A stretch of 64,000 nucleotides of DNA from Dugong dugon. Taxonomy: Eukaryota > Chordata > Mammalia > Sirenia > Dugongidae. The notes beneath the pieces were generated by a model. That model did not search any database. It saw nothing but the letters and a program-made list of their open reading frames with translations, and had not been told where the DNA came from. Of this stretch, positions 1-46,903 are shown in pieces. A program made the translations under genes and the position numbers. The first letter of the stretch is position 1. Each line of letters begins with the position of its first letter. The DNA is taken from the NCBI GenBank assembly GCA_030035585.1, contig CM057469.1, forward strand, positions 35,990,501-36,054,500, given 5' to 3'.

Positions 1-729
1 CCCTAATACCTCAGTGTCTCGCTCCAGCCCTTGGTCTACCGGTGCGAAGCTTTCCCCCAAATTTCCGCCCGTAGTAAGCATGGCGGCTACACCTCCGCTC
101 TGATTGGTTGACTGCGTAATCTTGGGCGCTCGCTGGGCAGGTTGAGAGGCGCTTGATTCCTAAAGGCCAGTGGTGTTTGAGTCTGGGACCTAACAGCGTT
201 TTGGATTTGCTCGCTTTCCTCTTACAGAACACCCGAGGTCGGCCGCCAAGTCTGGGAGATTTGAAACGCAAGGCCGAGTTCCTCCCTGTTTTCCGGTTCT
301 GCACGGGAGCCTTGGGGGAGGCAAGGAAGGAAGTGAAGGAATTGCGCCTAGTGACCGCCCTCCCCACCCCCGCCTCCGCTTCTGAATTGTCGCGGGCTTC
401 CGCCTTACGCTGCAGTGTGGAATCGTTCTCTCGTCACTTCTGGCCGCTGCCTGGTTTGTTACTATAAGTAGAAACTGATGCACAGAGAGGGGAAAAAAGT
501 CTTTCTTCTACCCACTCCCTTCATGGCCCGAAAGACCTTGCAGGTTTATTTTCTAGTTTCTCGACACGTGTGCTTGAATGTTCAGCGAAGAGGGCTGAAA
601 TAACTGGGAGAGTGGCACGTCCTAGAATTTTAAGGGATTTCTGCGTTTTTCCAAAACTGACTTTTAACCACCATCCAACACCGGCAGCGTGGGATTCGTG
701 AGCGTCTGGCGCCGTCCTGTGTCTCCAAT
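1..729. promoter_or_regulatory. CpG-rich promoter, DARS2 5' UTR and presumed CENPL 5' end
   Basis: This GC- and CpG-rich stretch ends at the DARS2 start codon. Visible sites are an inverted CCAAT box (ATTGG, 103-107), a YY1-like CATGGCGGC at 79-87, an ETS-like TTCCGG near 285-295 and an E-box CACGTG at 565-570. In human, CENPL starts here on the opposite strand and the two 5' ends overlap or nearly touch, so a bidirectional promoter is inferred. A minus-strand donor-like GAG/GTATTA near position 10 could end a CENPL non-coding exon. No CENPL coding sequence is visible, so that part rests on synteny only. Confidence 0.6.
523..603 (+). other. possible uORF in the DARS2 5' leader (26 codons)
   Basis: ATG at 523 with G at +4 opens a 26-codon frame that stops at TAA 601-603, 126 nt before the DARS2 ATG. 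It matters only if transcription starts upstream of 523, which the sequence cannot show. Confidence 0.25.
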
Positions 730-36874
<36,145 letters not shown>

Positions 36875-37255
36875 GCTTTTGAGTTTTGTCCTCTTTGCTT
36901 CCCCAGGGATAAAGTTAGATGTGGAGTTCTGCCTCAGATCTGACAATCAGATCTTTAGATGGAAGGAATCCAGACAACATGAAGAAATGGAGATAACAGA
37001 CACAATGAAGAAACAGAAGATATCCAATTTTGACTTGCTAACACACATCATTAGAGTTTTGTTTTGTTCTTTTGGACTTTTTTGAAATTTCTTTTTGCTA
37101 GGAGAGGTGTAAAAGATGGTCTTTGTTGGAGTAATATAATGGCTTAGTGTTTTCTAATCATGTCTCTCATACCCAAGTAGTAGATTGTTCGCTTAGACGG
37201 AGGTAATCAAATCATGTGTGAGGTGTGGGAAAATGTTTGCCCTTTGTATCGGTCA
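36875..37255 (+). other. DARS2: DARS2 3' UTR (end not resolved)
   Basis: Sequence after the DARS2 stop. No AATAAA occurs before the AfroSINE at 37256. Candidate poly(A) signals further on are ATTAAA near 38246, AATAAA near 38558 and AATAAA near 38942, so the true end is undecided. Confidence 0.4.
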
Positions 37256-37447
37256 AGGAGCCCTGGTGGTGCAGTGGTTAAGCACTCAGCTGCTAACCAA
37301 TAGGTCAGCAGTTCGAACTGACCAGCCACTCCGCAAGAGACAGATACGGCAGTCTGCTTCCATACAGCCTTGGAAACTCTATGGGGCAGTTCTTCTCTGT
37401 CCTGTAGGGTCACTCTGAGTCAGAATTGACTTGATGGCAGTGGATTT
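37256..37447 (+). mobile_element. AfroSINE, long form
   Basis: Complete copy of the longer type with the GACAGATACGGCAGTCTGC middle segment. Confidence 0.93.
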
Positions 37448-39083
37448 AGATTGGTCATTTGTTTGAGATTTCATTCAACCAGCCTTGTCAAGAGAATCAT
37501 ATACGCTTTATAGTGGCACATCAACTGTCAACCTAAGATAGAAGCATTGTGATATAATGCAAAAACAAAGTGATGTTATTATCTGTTAGAGCAGATACAG
37601 GTGTGTGTATGTATTTTAAGATCAAACAAGACTGATATATGTAGTAAAAGAATATTAGTAAATTTATGAATCAGTAATTGTTTGTTTCAATTTTTAAAGA
37701 TAATCATTAATCCCTGAATAATACTTTCCCTCAGTTTTAAGTAACTGAAAATACTAATTGATCCTAGATCAATCTCAGATGTATTTAAAAATGAACATTT
37801 AAGCTCATTATGATTTGTTAATAAGTTCTAATAACACACATAAAAGTTTATAATTAACAATTATAAAATGGGAACAAGGTCTTGATTAGTGAATTTGCAA
37901 TTGTTCTTTTCTATTTGATCTTCACTTTTGCCTTGGCATTCTTTTGATTTGTAATTTATAATCACTAAGGATCAGTTTTACGTTGTTGCTTATTTTTCTT
38001 AGTGATCTAAGCAATGCAATACTGTAACCTTTTTCTGTTTGAAAATAGCTTCACAGCCAGGTCTAATCCATGACACTTAACTAGGCTGTAAAGAATATAA
38101 ATGTCCTTTCCTACTGCAGAAAGTTGGTTTGCCATTAGGTGGTGCTTTCCCCTAAAATTCATCCTCTAACATGATCTCTCACCTATTTGTGGGTATGCCC
38201 TGGAACCACAAAATTCTTATTGGCAGAGTCCTCATGTTGAGAGGAATTAAAGAGCATTTCTAGAGAAAATGTCTAGTAGGAAAATACTATTTTTCATTCT
38301 CCTACCCCACATGGACATTACCTAATTTACAATAAGATAAATTTACTGTCACTTCTTTTTACAACCTAATTTTGATCACAGTGTTGTCTCTATCCTGGCT
38401 CCAAGAATCACAGAAGACACCGAAAATTGAGAGAATATTTTTAGGCTACAAATACCAGAGTCTCTAGGTCCCAAGAGTTGAACAATCCTGCTTTGACATC
38501 TCAGAGACTTAGTCACTTTGGGCATAATTCAGCTTCTCTTCAGACCTATCAGGAAAAAAATAAAAAGACGTTTATTCTGAAATCCAGGGAACTTTCAGTA
38601 TTTTAGACCATCTTTGGGGTGAAATTTAAAATTAAATGTTTTTTTCAAAAACTAATAAGTACTGATAAAGTTGGAAGGAACACAGCCAGGATTTTGGAAT
38701 GCATGAACTAATTTTAAACTTAGAAGCCAGGTTTGTTTCAGTTCCAATCTCTCCACCTTTGTAGGGAATTTAAATTTATTCTGTTGCAAGTTCTCAAAAA
38801 CAAGTAACTGCCAGCTACAACAGCAGTAGTCATTTTAGTCATTATCACAGCTTTATCCTGTGAACAATTTCTCTTTGTAGTGAGGAGATGCGTCAAATGA
38901 ATAGTCTGATGGAATTGTTTTATGCTCTTGGGTTTTGGTTGAATAAAACAATGGATCTTTGCAGTTGCTATTTTTTCCCAGAATTCCCCTCTCTGAAGAA
39001 CCAGAACTATCTAAGACACTGACCGCATTTCTTGCTGCTGACATTTTGTTAAGCATAATCCATCCTAAGGATGCTGCCTTAAG
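37448..39083 (+). other. intergenic or distal DARS2 3' region
   Basis: No exon or repeat recognised; it holds the candidate poly(A) signals listed under the DARS2 3' UTR. Confidence 0.4.
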
Positions 39084-39359
39084 GTGCCACCCTGCACCTG
39101 GCCCTTCTGTCTCTCAGTGCTCACCTTCCTGCTCCTAACAACCAACAGCTCTGCCATCTACAAGCTCCTGCTCAGCAAAGTCACCTACCTGGAGACCAAC
39201 CTCATCTACTTCCTGTCCCAAGACATCTACCATAACCAAGTACCAGGCTTACGACATCTAAATTGCCCCTTCCAAAACATGACACTGGAAACTGAGCCTA
39301 CCATTGACTGGTTCCCCAAGCCAAAGGCCACTGAAACTTCCCTTTTATCTGTTCTGTGA
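39084..39359 (+). other. unexplained 91-codon open stretch
   Basis: Open frame beginning [20 protein letters not shown], with a hydrophobic start and then more polar sequence ([18 protein letters not shown]). It is GC-richer than its surroundings. It has no visible promoter, splice sites or family match, and could be a decayed processed copy or chance. Confidence 0.2.
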
Positions 39360-39894
39360 TTCTCCCTCTAAGCAAGCCTACACCCCAATTACTTCCAACC
39401 CCAGAGAAATAGTTGTGTAATCACCTTTCAGGAACCTCTCTGTTCTAAGATGCACAATGTTTATCGAGGATATGGATAGGCTTTATACCCATAGCACACT
39501 CCAAGAGTTCCCTTTGAAGGGAACTTGCCCTCTTCTGCAAAATAAGCCACATCCCCAAAGACATGATCATCCAACTCAGTCATTTGATGCAGGGAAACTC
39601 AGTGTCAGGGAAAGTGCTGAAACGCAGGAGTGCTGGTTCCACCCCAGCTCTGCCTCTAATAGAGTCCTTCCCAACTCTCAGCCTCGATTTCTCATTGGTT
39701 CTATGACAGGGTGGGACTCCACAGTCCCTCCCACCTCAGAAGTGTTGATTCTCTCTCCTGCAAACTGATGAAATCCACATAACCAACAAGTAGTTACTCT
39801 GACTTAAGAGCTGGAAGGGTTATGCAGAGACAAGGTGGGAAAATTCTAATGTTCTATAGACATTTATTCCTGGGTCTGTAGGTTTGGGGTTAAG
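39360..39894 (+). other. intergenic spacer
   Basis: Holds a 103-codon frame at 39457-39768 that shows no family resemblance; otherwise nothing recognised. Confidence 0.35.
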
Positions 39895-40905
39895 ACTCCA
39901 GGTTCACTGAAAATGCCAACGTGCATTAGGGAAGTAACAGGTTACAGTTAAGGATCAGAAATGACTCAGGATACAATTCTTCAATCAGGACAGCTTCTCA
40001 GCCATACCTGCAGGCAGGCCTGTCTCTGGCGCTTGGCCTCTTGGCCCCTTAGCCTCTTGACCTCACCTCTGCCCTGCTCGGGCAAGTGTTACAAAACTCT
40101 TTAGCTCCACCAATAAGTACCTACAGGCACCCCACTCCACCAGTAAGCCTTGGCCCAAATGCACTCAGCTCTCTTGCTCATGGGTTGGCAAGCCTAGCTT
40201 CGCCAAGTGCCCAAAGGCACCCTGCTCCACCAGCAAGCCTCCTGCCTGAAGACACTCAGCTTTCTCACTCTGTGGGATGGGAAGCCCACTGCACCATCTC
40301 CTAATTCTGCTCCCTCTGCTGCCGCCATTTCTCTGCCACCACTTCTCACCATCTCCTATGTTACAGCTCTGGCTCCTGGGTCTAGGAGGTTCTCAGCGCA
40401 GGGATCCTAGGTCCAAAGAACACGCTCTACTCCTAGCTCTTCTTTCTTGGTGGTAGTGAGGTCCCCCCTTTCTGCCTTTGGGATGGCTCATTTTAAGCCT
40501 AGCAGGATGGCAAAACTGGCCAATCCCCTCCTTAGGGTTCCATACACCTTATCTGCATGGTTCCACTCCCACAAGTGTGCCAAGTACCTTATTTGTGTTA
40601 TTAGCAAGCTGTCCAGTTCCTTTGGCGGGCCACAAGCACCTTATTTGCATAGTCCCACCCAGTCATTGGAAATGCTGGTGGCGTACTGGTTAAGAGCTAC
40701 AGCTGCTAACTGAAAGGTTGGCAGTTCGACTCCACTAGGTGCTCCTTGGAAACCGTATGGGGCAGTTCTACTCTGTCCTATAGGGTTGCTATGAGTCGGA
40801 ATCAATAGACAGATCTGGTGGTGGTTTTTTTTTTGGACCCAGTCATTTGGTGGGAGTTACATGACCATGGTAAGAAAGGCCATATAAAAGGGATCAGTCA
40901 CACTA
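39895..40905 (-). mobile_element. ERV-type LTR carrying an AfroSINE
   Basis: Same family as 27540-29205 and 42240-43165 (GGGCAAGTGTTACAAAACTC, CCATACACCTTATCTGCATG). Interrupted by an AfroSINE at 40672-40843. Confidence 0.5.
40672..40843 (+). mobile_element. AfroSINE with visible target duplication
   Basis: Sense AfroSINE flanked by ACCCAGTCATTGG and ACCCAGTCATTTGG. Confidence 0.93.
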
Positions 40906-41446
40906 CACCAGTTATCAAGAATTAGAAAGCTATAGTGATAAATATAGTACTGGTGCAAGGACAGACAAGTTGATCAATGGAACAGATTAGAGACAGAAAC
41001 AGACCCCTGTATACATGGAAATTTAATTACTGAGATGACGAATACTTGCAGGACACATTACACAAACTTAGGTCATTTGCCCCTGTCTTACAGTCATCTA
41101 GAGGTAGAGTCTAGAATACATGGTATAGAATTCCAGTTTGCCTGAGATTATGTACTAAATCAAGGACAGAAGCCTCACTGCTAGACCTGTCCTTAACTGT
41201 TCCATTATCTAGTGGGGTTGAGTTTGACCTAATAGCTCAGTTATACAAAGTACATCAGAGCCTTGGATTCAATGCCTGGAAGAAAGGCAACAAGATCTTG
41301 TAAAGCAAGAACAAGTAAATCAAGGTGTGTGAAAAACTTGATATCATTACTTCAGAGAACAGCAAATTTCTTTAGAGACTTTGTTCTCACTGTTATGAGA
41401 AACATTATTTTGTCATTGTATAAAAGGTATCTTTTCCATCATGCTA
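40906..41446 (+). other. intergenic spacer
   Basis: Some phrases (TAGAGACAGAAACAGACCCC) hint at an L1 fragment; not resolved. Confidence 0.3.
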
Positions 41447-41648
41447 CCATGGGTGGTGCAAATGGTTAAGTACTGGACTATTAACCAAAAGGTTGGCTGT
41501 TCAAACCCACACAGTGGCAGCTTGCAAAGCCTGGCAACCTTCTTCCAAAAGCTCACAGCCTTGAAAACCCTATGGAGTGCAGTTTTACTATGCACACATG
41601 GGGCATCATTAGTCAGAATCAACTTAACAGTAACACCCAATACTTGTT
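41447..41648 (+). mobile_element. AfroSINE, older long form
   Basis: Diverged sense copy (GGTGGTGCAAATGGTTAAG ... AACTTAACAGTAACACCC) immediately followed by an RTE fragment. Confidence 0.75.
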
Positions 41649-41992
41649 GTTAGGTGCTGTTGGGTCAGTCCCGACTCATAGCGTACATGAGTACATGTAC
41701 AATAGAACAAAACATTGCCAGGTCCTGCGTCATCCTCGTAATCGTTGCTATACTTGAACTCATTGTTGGAGCCACTCTTTCAATCCATCTTGAGGAAGAG
41801 GGTCTTCCTCTTTTTCGTTGACCCTCTACACATGATGTCCTTCTCCAGGAATTGATCCCTCCTGATAAAATGTCCAAAGTAAGCAAGACAAAACTCTTGC
41901 CATCATCGCTTCTAAGGAACATTCTGGCTGTACTTCTCCCAAGACAGATTTATTCATTCTTCTGGAAATCCATGTTATATTCAATACTTACA
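41645..41992 (-). mobile_element. RTE 3' fragment
   Basis: Same sequence as the 3' third of the RTE at 30772 (TGATGTCCTTCTCCAGGAAT, ACATTCTGGCTGTACTTCTC). Confidence 0.8.
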
Positions 41993-42239
41993 CCCTAAAA
42001 ACGAATAAGGCTATCTTGCACTAACCTAAAAAGTAAACATAAACATATGCCTGCAAACAGTAAGAAAAGCCTGTTCTTCAGCCTTACAGTGTCTCAGGTC
42101 TTTTCTTCAGGACTATAACAAATATGATGTCATATGAAAGCACCTAATACAATGCCTGCTGTATAGGAAGTACCACAAAAAGGTAGCTATTATTAGCATG
42201 TAATATTCCTTTTTCCAGACATTATTCCAAAATGTAAAA

Positions 42240-43165
42240 TTGGCATGGTGGGGGCATCCGACCTCCTCTAACTTCACGAGGGGAAAGAATCACCATCAAC
42301 ATTAGCCCAAGGCTGATTCCTATGAGGCAAAGGTCAAACATACCTCCACCCTCCAGCCTTTTCACCAATTCTGACACCAGCCATCCCACCCATGGCAACC
42401 TCTACTACTCTGCTATGTTTGATAATTCGTTGCAATGGCCCCACAGAGCTCACAGACAACACTCCCAATTATAGTGTTTATTAGGGAAGTAACAAGTTAT
42501 AATTCAGGATCAGGAATGACTCAGGATATAGTTCTTCAATCAATACAGTTCTCAGCCATGCCTGCAAGCAGGCCTTTCTCTGGCCCTTGGCCTGGCCTCT
42601 GCCCTGCTCACGCAAGTGTTACGAAGATCTTTAGCTCCGCCAATAAATGCCTGGGGGCAGCCCACTCCACCAGTAAGGTTTAGTCCGAAGGCACTCAACT
42701 CCCTCACTCCATGGGTCAGCACACCTACTGTAGCCACCTTGCTCCATGGGCCAGGAAGCCCACCACGTTCATCTCACACTGGTCTCCTGGTTCTGCTGCC
42801 ACAGTTTCCCTATGTTACAGCTGTCTGTCTCCTGGGTCTAGGAGATTCTCAGCACAGGGACCCCATGTCCAAAGGATGTGCTCCATTCCCATCTCTTCTT
42901 CTTGGTGATAGTGAGGTCCCCTTTCTGCTCTGGGATTGGTTCTCTTTTAAGCCTACCAGCATGACAAAACAGACCAATCCCCTCGTTAGGGTTCCATACA
43001 CCTTATTTGCGTGGTCCCACCCTCACACGGACTCCATGCACCTTATTTGTATTATTAGTAAGCTGTCCAATCCCTTTCGTGAGCCACAAACACTTTGTTT
43101 GCATGGTTCTACCCAATCATTACAAAACCATGAATGGCTAAAAGGGCCATATTAAGTAATTAACT
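42240..43165 (-). mobile_element. ERV-type LTR, contiguous copy
   Basis: On the minus strand it shows a TATA-like AGGCTTAAAAGAG and a poly(A) signal in CCCTAATAAACAC, in the order U3 then R/U5. The block is repeated twice more in the window. No viral gene is attached. Confidence 0.5.
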
Positions 43166-43217
43166 GCAATGCACAAAGTCACCTTGAAAATATGTAATAA
43201 CCCTCAACTAAGTTTTA

Positions 43218-43346
43218 AGGCTGCAACAATGGGTTTGAACATAGCCAACGATTGTGAGGATGGCAAAGGACTAGGCAGTGTTTCATTCTGTTGTACATGG
43301 GGTCACTATGAGTAGACACCAACTCGATGGCACCTAACAACAATTT
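43218..43346 (+). mobile_element. RTE 3' end
   Basis: Sense RTE tail (GGCTGCAACAATGGGTTTGA ... ATGGCACCTAACAACAA). Confidence 0.75.
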
Positions 43347-43827
43347 TATGTTCAGATCAACAATGTGAAACTGGAAAGCTTATTGGAGAATAAAGCTGAA
43401 GTGTGCGTTAGCTGTCCTTTCTAAATACATCAGCATCCAACACCTTTTCACGCCTCCACTGCTATCAGTTTCAGAACATCTCCTGCTGTAAATACAGCAA
43501 TAGCTTCCTAATGGTCTTCCTGCTTACATCCTTGCCGCTCAGCAGTCTATCGTCCTTTTAAAAACATAGGTCAGATCACGTCACCCCTCTGCTCAAAACC
43601 CTCATTGTTTCACGAGTCTCAGAGAAATGACCCTGCCACTTACTAGACTTATCGCCTCCTACTCACTTCACTCCCTCTGGTGCATTCACGGGAGTCCTTA
43701 CTTTTCCTGGTTCTCAACAGACGTGTTTCCACTTTGAGGCATTTTCCGATTGCTGCATTGTTCACTCTCTAATAACCTCAAATGACCTCTTTTCAGTGCA
43801 GATTTCCAACAACCATATTCAAGTGTA
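43347..43827 (+). other. intergenic spacer
   Basis: No feature recognised. Confidence 0.35.
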
Positions 43828-44010
43828 CCAAACCAAACATGCTATAGATTTACTCATAGTGACCCTGTAAGAGTACATTTGCCCCATAGTTTCCAAGACT
43901 ATGTTTACGGAAACAGACTGCCGCATCTTTCTTCCACGGGGCGGCTGATGGGTTCAACCGCCACATTTTAGTTAGCAGCTGAGTGCTTAACCATTGCACC
44001 ACCAGGGTTC
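43828..44010 (-). mobile_element. AfroSINE, long form
   Basis: Antisense copy (TTACTCATAGTGACCCTG ... CTTAACCATTGCACCACC). Confidence 0.85.
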
Positions 44011-44312
44011 CTTCCATTCAGAGCATAAGCCCACTTTTTTCTATGTAGCACTTATCTAACATGCTATGCTTTGTCCCATGAGGACAGAAATTTTGTGTAC
44101 ATTGCTAGCTGTATCTAATCCCAGCACATTAACAATGGCACATATGGGTGCTCAATATTGGGTTAATTATTAAATGATTGACTAATACATGCTACTATGG
44201 AATAAACGCCATGTGAACTGCTTCCATAAAGATTACAACCAAGAAAACCCTATGGACTCTGACAGTACCAAAGCTCCAAAACACAAGACTGAGGAACCAA
44301 AGGATGTCAGGG

Positions 44313-44480
44313 GAAAAAAAAAACCCAAACCCGTTGCTGTCGAGTCGATTCCAACACATAATGACCTTATAGGACAGGGAACTGCCCCATAGTGTTTCCC
44401 AAGGAGAGCCTGGTGGATTTGAACTGACCTTTTGATTAGCAGCTGTAGCTCTTAACCACTATGCCACCAAGTTTCCCTGG
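44313..44480 (-). mobile_element. AfroSINE
   Basis: Antisense copy with a clean tail (AAACCCGTTGCTGTCGAGTC) and head (CTATGCCACCAAGTTTCC). Confidence 0.93.
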
Positions 44481-45544
44481 ATGAACTTTGGGTACAAAGA
44501 TCAACTGTGGTACCCGCCCTGAAGGAGGTGCTAGTTTGGTAAATGCATACAAGTTATACTGATATAGGATAATTACATTCAAGGATGCCCTGAACCCAAC
44601 CTAACAGTAAAGGCCTCCTGAACCAGATACTCCCTCAGATGTTTGCAGGAGAAGTTCAGTTTTTAAGATGGCTTGGGATGAACAGATAATTTAACTTCTA
44701 GTCAGCACAACATGCCAAACCAGAGTAATACCTGGACCAAGAGGAAGCATAAAATTTTCAAGCGTAGGTAGATCCCTTTCAAATGGCTAAACCTACAGTC
44801 TTTGTAAGATCATAAACTATCTTAAAAGCTGTGAAATGGTATATGAAGGATAAATGTGCACCAGTTTTAACTATGGAATCTAGTTTGAGAACTACATTGA
44901 AATCGTGTGCTTAACAAGACATGCCATTAGCTAAACAGATCATGTATCATACAACAACCTGCCAGTTCTGAGGTGGGGCTGCTAGTCAATAAGGTTATTT
45001 TCCTTCAATTTCATGGGGTCTCATTTAGTAAATGGGAGCCTTAAGGGGCTGAATCAAACTAGTTGCCTGTGGCACTACATCCCAAACTAGTGTCCAAATC
45101 GGTAATGCTCTCCCCACTCTCCCCATCTATTATCAAACTAGATTTTCCATTTTAAGTATACCATTGGGATTCTACAGCACCATTTTTTGTGTATACTTAT
45201 TCAATTAGCCATGTAATCAAGGCTGCACTGAAGTACAGCATCTCAAGAATGAAAAAAGCTACAGGTAGTCATTTCTCTGGATAAAATGCACTTTTCAAGC
45301 AGACACGGTACAAAGTACTTATGTAGTAAATCTTTTTAATTAGAAACAAACCATTGCTAAAGGGTCTTACTGATTTGTCAGCTGAGTAAAGAACTAAGTA
45401 GATATTAGACTCAAGAAGTGACACCTATTGAGACCATTTTCTCTCTATAACCTAAAGGACCGTTTTCCTTCTATACCCTAAAAATCAATATTGGGTAATT
45501 TTCCTCCCTGCCCCCACCTGACATAATTGAAATAAGCACTTTTC
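44481..45544 (+). other. intergenic region downstream of GAS5
   Basis: No repeat, ORF or RNA gene recognised. Confidence 0.45.
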
Positions 45545-45671
45545 CAGATGTTTTACAGGAATTTATTAAAATTACTCAAAAACAAAAACCAAACCCACTG
45601 CTGTTGAGTGGGATTGACTGGAACAGGCTTGCTTGCTCTTATCCCATGAGCATTCCCATCCATCCAGTTGT
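45545..45671 (-). ncRNA. GAS5: GAS5 terminal exon 11
   Basis: Acceptor TTGTTTTTTGCAG. The exon ends about 20 nt after AATAAA (45567-45562 on minus; AATTTTAATAAATTCC resembles the human 3' end). It contains an AfroSINE 3' fragment at 45579-45622. Confidence 0.75.
45579..45622 (-). mobile_element. AfroSINE 3' fragment within the GAS5 last exon
   Basis: On the minus strand, CAACAGCAGTGGGTTTGG then TTTTTG, the typical AfroSINE end, in sense with GAS5 and directly upstream of the poly(A) signal. Confidence 0.75.
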
Positions 45672-45739
45672 CTGCAAAAAACAAAGATGCCAGTTTTAGT
45701 CACCCATCCAGATTTCAACTTAATGCTGTTGGGGGTACA

Positions 45740-45816
45740 CAGAATATCAGATGTTATCACCATCATCAACTAATCAGTGAGAGAGTTCAAGTTGGGGTGG
45801 ATCATCATTTATTCTG
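45740..45816 (-). ncRNA. SNORD81: SNORD81 (box C/D)
   Basis: Stem CAGAATA/TATTCTG, C box ATGATGA, guide CAACTTGAACTCTCTCACTG, D box CTGA. 28S guide. 68 nt to the acceptor. Confidence 0.96.
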
Positions 45817-45852
45817 TACTAAGCCAACAGGGCTGACATTTTCATGCCTTAC

Positions 45853-45895
45853 CTTTCAATAAGAAGATAAATGGTTGCTGCTGTCATCCTACATC
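45853..45895 (-). ncRNA. GAS5: GAS5 exon 10
   Basis: 43 nt ending TCTTATTGAAAG; acceptor TTTGTTTATAG, donor GTAAGG. Confidence 0.75.
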
Positions 45896-45960
45896 CTATA
45901 AACAAAAATTATTTTAATTGTGGCAAAAAACTTTACTGTGATGCTTTCGTTAATAAAGTA

Positions 45961-46035
45961 ACCTCAGAATTAAAATGGAACGGTTTTTGGATGATATCAT
46001 TATACTTCATCTGGCAGAATCATTACATCACTGGT
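45961..46035 (-). ncRNA. SNORD47: SNORD47 (box C/D)
   Basis: C box GTGATGT, then AATGATTCTGCCAGATGAAG, AACCGTTCCATTTTAATTC and D box CTGA. 28S guide. 65 nt to the acceptor. Confidence 0.95.
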
Positions 46036-46083
46036 TACTTTAATGTATATACAAGCCACAAAAACAATGTTTTTTAAACTAAC

Positions 46084-46113
46084 CTGCATTCCTCCAAATG
46101 TGAATTCCAAATC
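46084..46113 (-). ncRNA. GAS5: GAS5 exon 9
   Basis: 30 nt (GGAATTCACATTTGGAGG then AATGCAG); acceptor AATTTCAG, donor GTTAGT. Confidence 0.8.
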
Positions 46114-46170
46114 CTGAAATTGAAACACAGTTCGGAGTTAAAACATTTGTATAAAGTCATAGTGATCCAA

Positions 46171-46285
46171 GCCCATTGACAGAATTGATTCTGACTCAGT
46201 GACCCGGTAGGACAAAGTAGATAGAACTGCCCCCACAGGGTTTCCAAGGAACCCCTGGTGGTAACCACTGTGCAACCAGGGCTCC
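46171..46285 (-). mobile_element. AfroSINE, internally deleted, in GAS5 intron 9-side
   Basis: Antisense-to-plus SINE (AGTGACCCGGTAGGAC ... ACTGTGCAACCAGGGCTCC) lacking the B-box part, between SNORD80 and exon 9. Flanks GTGATCCAA and TATAATCCAA suggest a target duplication. Confidence 0.8.
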
Positions 46286-46348
46286 ACTATAATCCAATGT
46301 CCTGGCTAAATTCCCCTTGCGAAAGTATGAACTGGATTGTTTCAGCCT

Positions 46349-46429
46349 GATACGTCAGATAGGAGCGAAAGACATAAAGTGTTGTTCACCACTGTTAAGT
46401 CTGCTGAACTATGTTATCATCACTGTATC
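46349..46429 (-). ncRNA. SNORD80: SNORD80 (box C/D)
   Basis: Stem GATAC/GTATC, C box GTGATGA, guide CATAGTTCAGCAGACTT, TTTCGCTCCTATCTGA with D box. 28S guide. An AfroSINE lies between it and the acceptor (235 nt). Confidence 0.95.
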
Positions 46430-46464
46430 GGCTTTAACACAAAATAAATATGAAACTACTATAC

Positions 46465-46520
46465 CTTTGGCTCAAAACTCCTTGTTCCATCCACTGCAGC
46501 AAAAAGCTGACTCTACACGC
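46465..46520 (-). ncRNA. GAS5: GAS5 exon 8
   Basis: 56 nt (GTGTAGAGTCAGCTTTTTG; GGAACAAGGAGTTTTGAGCC); acceptor TATTTCTACAG, donor GTATAG. Confidence 0.85.
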
Positions 46521-46589
46521 CTGTAGAAATACAGTCGAATTTTAGTAACTGAGAGCAATTAGGTACACTTCTAAGGGTTTTTTGAAATA

Positions 46590-46663
46590 CTGTTTCAGTT
46601 TTAAAAAGTTACTCTTCATTCTCTTTCAGAGAGATTCCCATTATTTAAAAACATCATTAACAG
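46590..46663 (-). ncRNA. SNORD79: SNORD79 (box C/D)
   Basis: Stem CTGTT/AACAG, C box ATGATGT, guide AATGGGAATCTCTCTGA, D box CTGA. 28S guide. 69 nt to the acceptor. Confidence 0.94.
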
Positions 46664-46903
46664 CACATTACCTAGAAATATGTAAGATCAATAAAATATA
46701 TACCTTCTAAAGGTTTCCACAATCTGCACCTGAAAAAAGGGTATTTCTTTAGATACATAAGCAATTAAATCCTAAAACCCATTTAATTTTCAAAGTCTCT
46801 GTACGGCACAAGAAAACACTCCCTCTTCCCTTAAAACAATCAAGACCAGCACGTTTCACCAACAGTGAAGATGCCAGGTGTCAAATGGTTTTGATGTTCT
46901 TAC

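Noticed and set aside
1-520. CENPL coding exons on the minus strand
   Set aside because: The minus-strand frames here are CpG-driven and resemble no protein I recognise; only the 5' end of CENPL would be expected.
39457-39768. 103-codon plus-strand frame
   Set aside because: No family resemblance, composition typical of background, and no regulatory signals.
42616-43155. 179-codon plus-strand frame
   Set aside because: Same LTR family, opposite strand to its apparent sense; open by GC content only.
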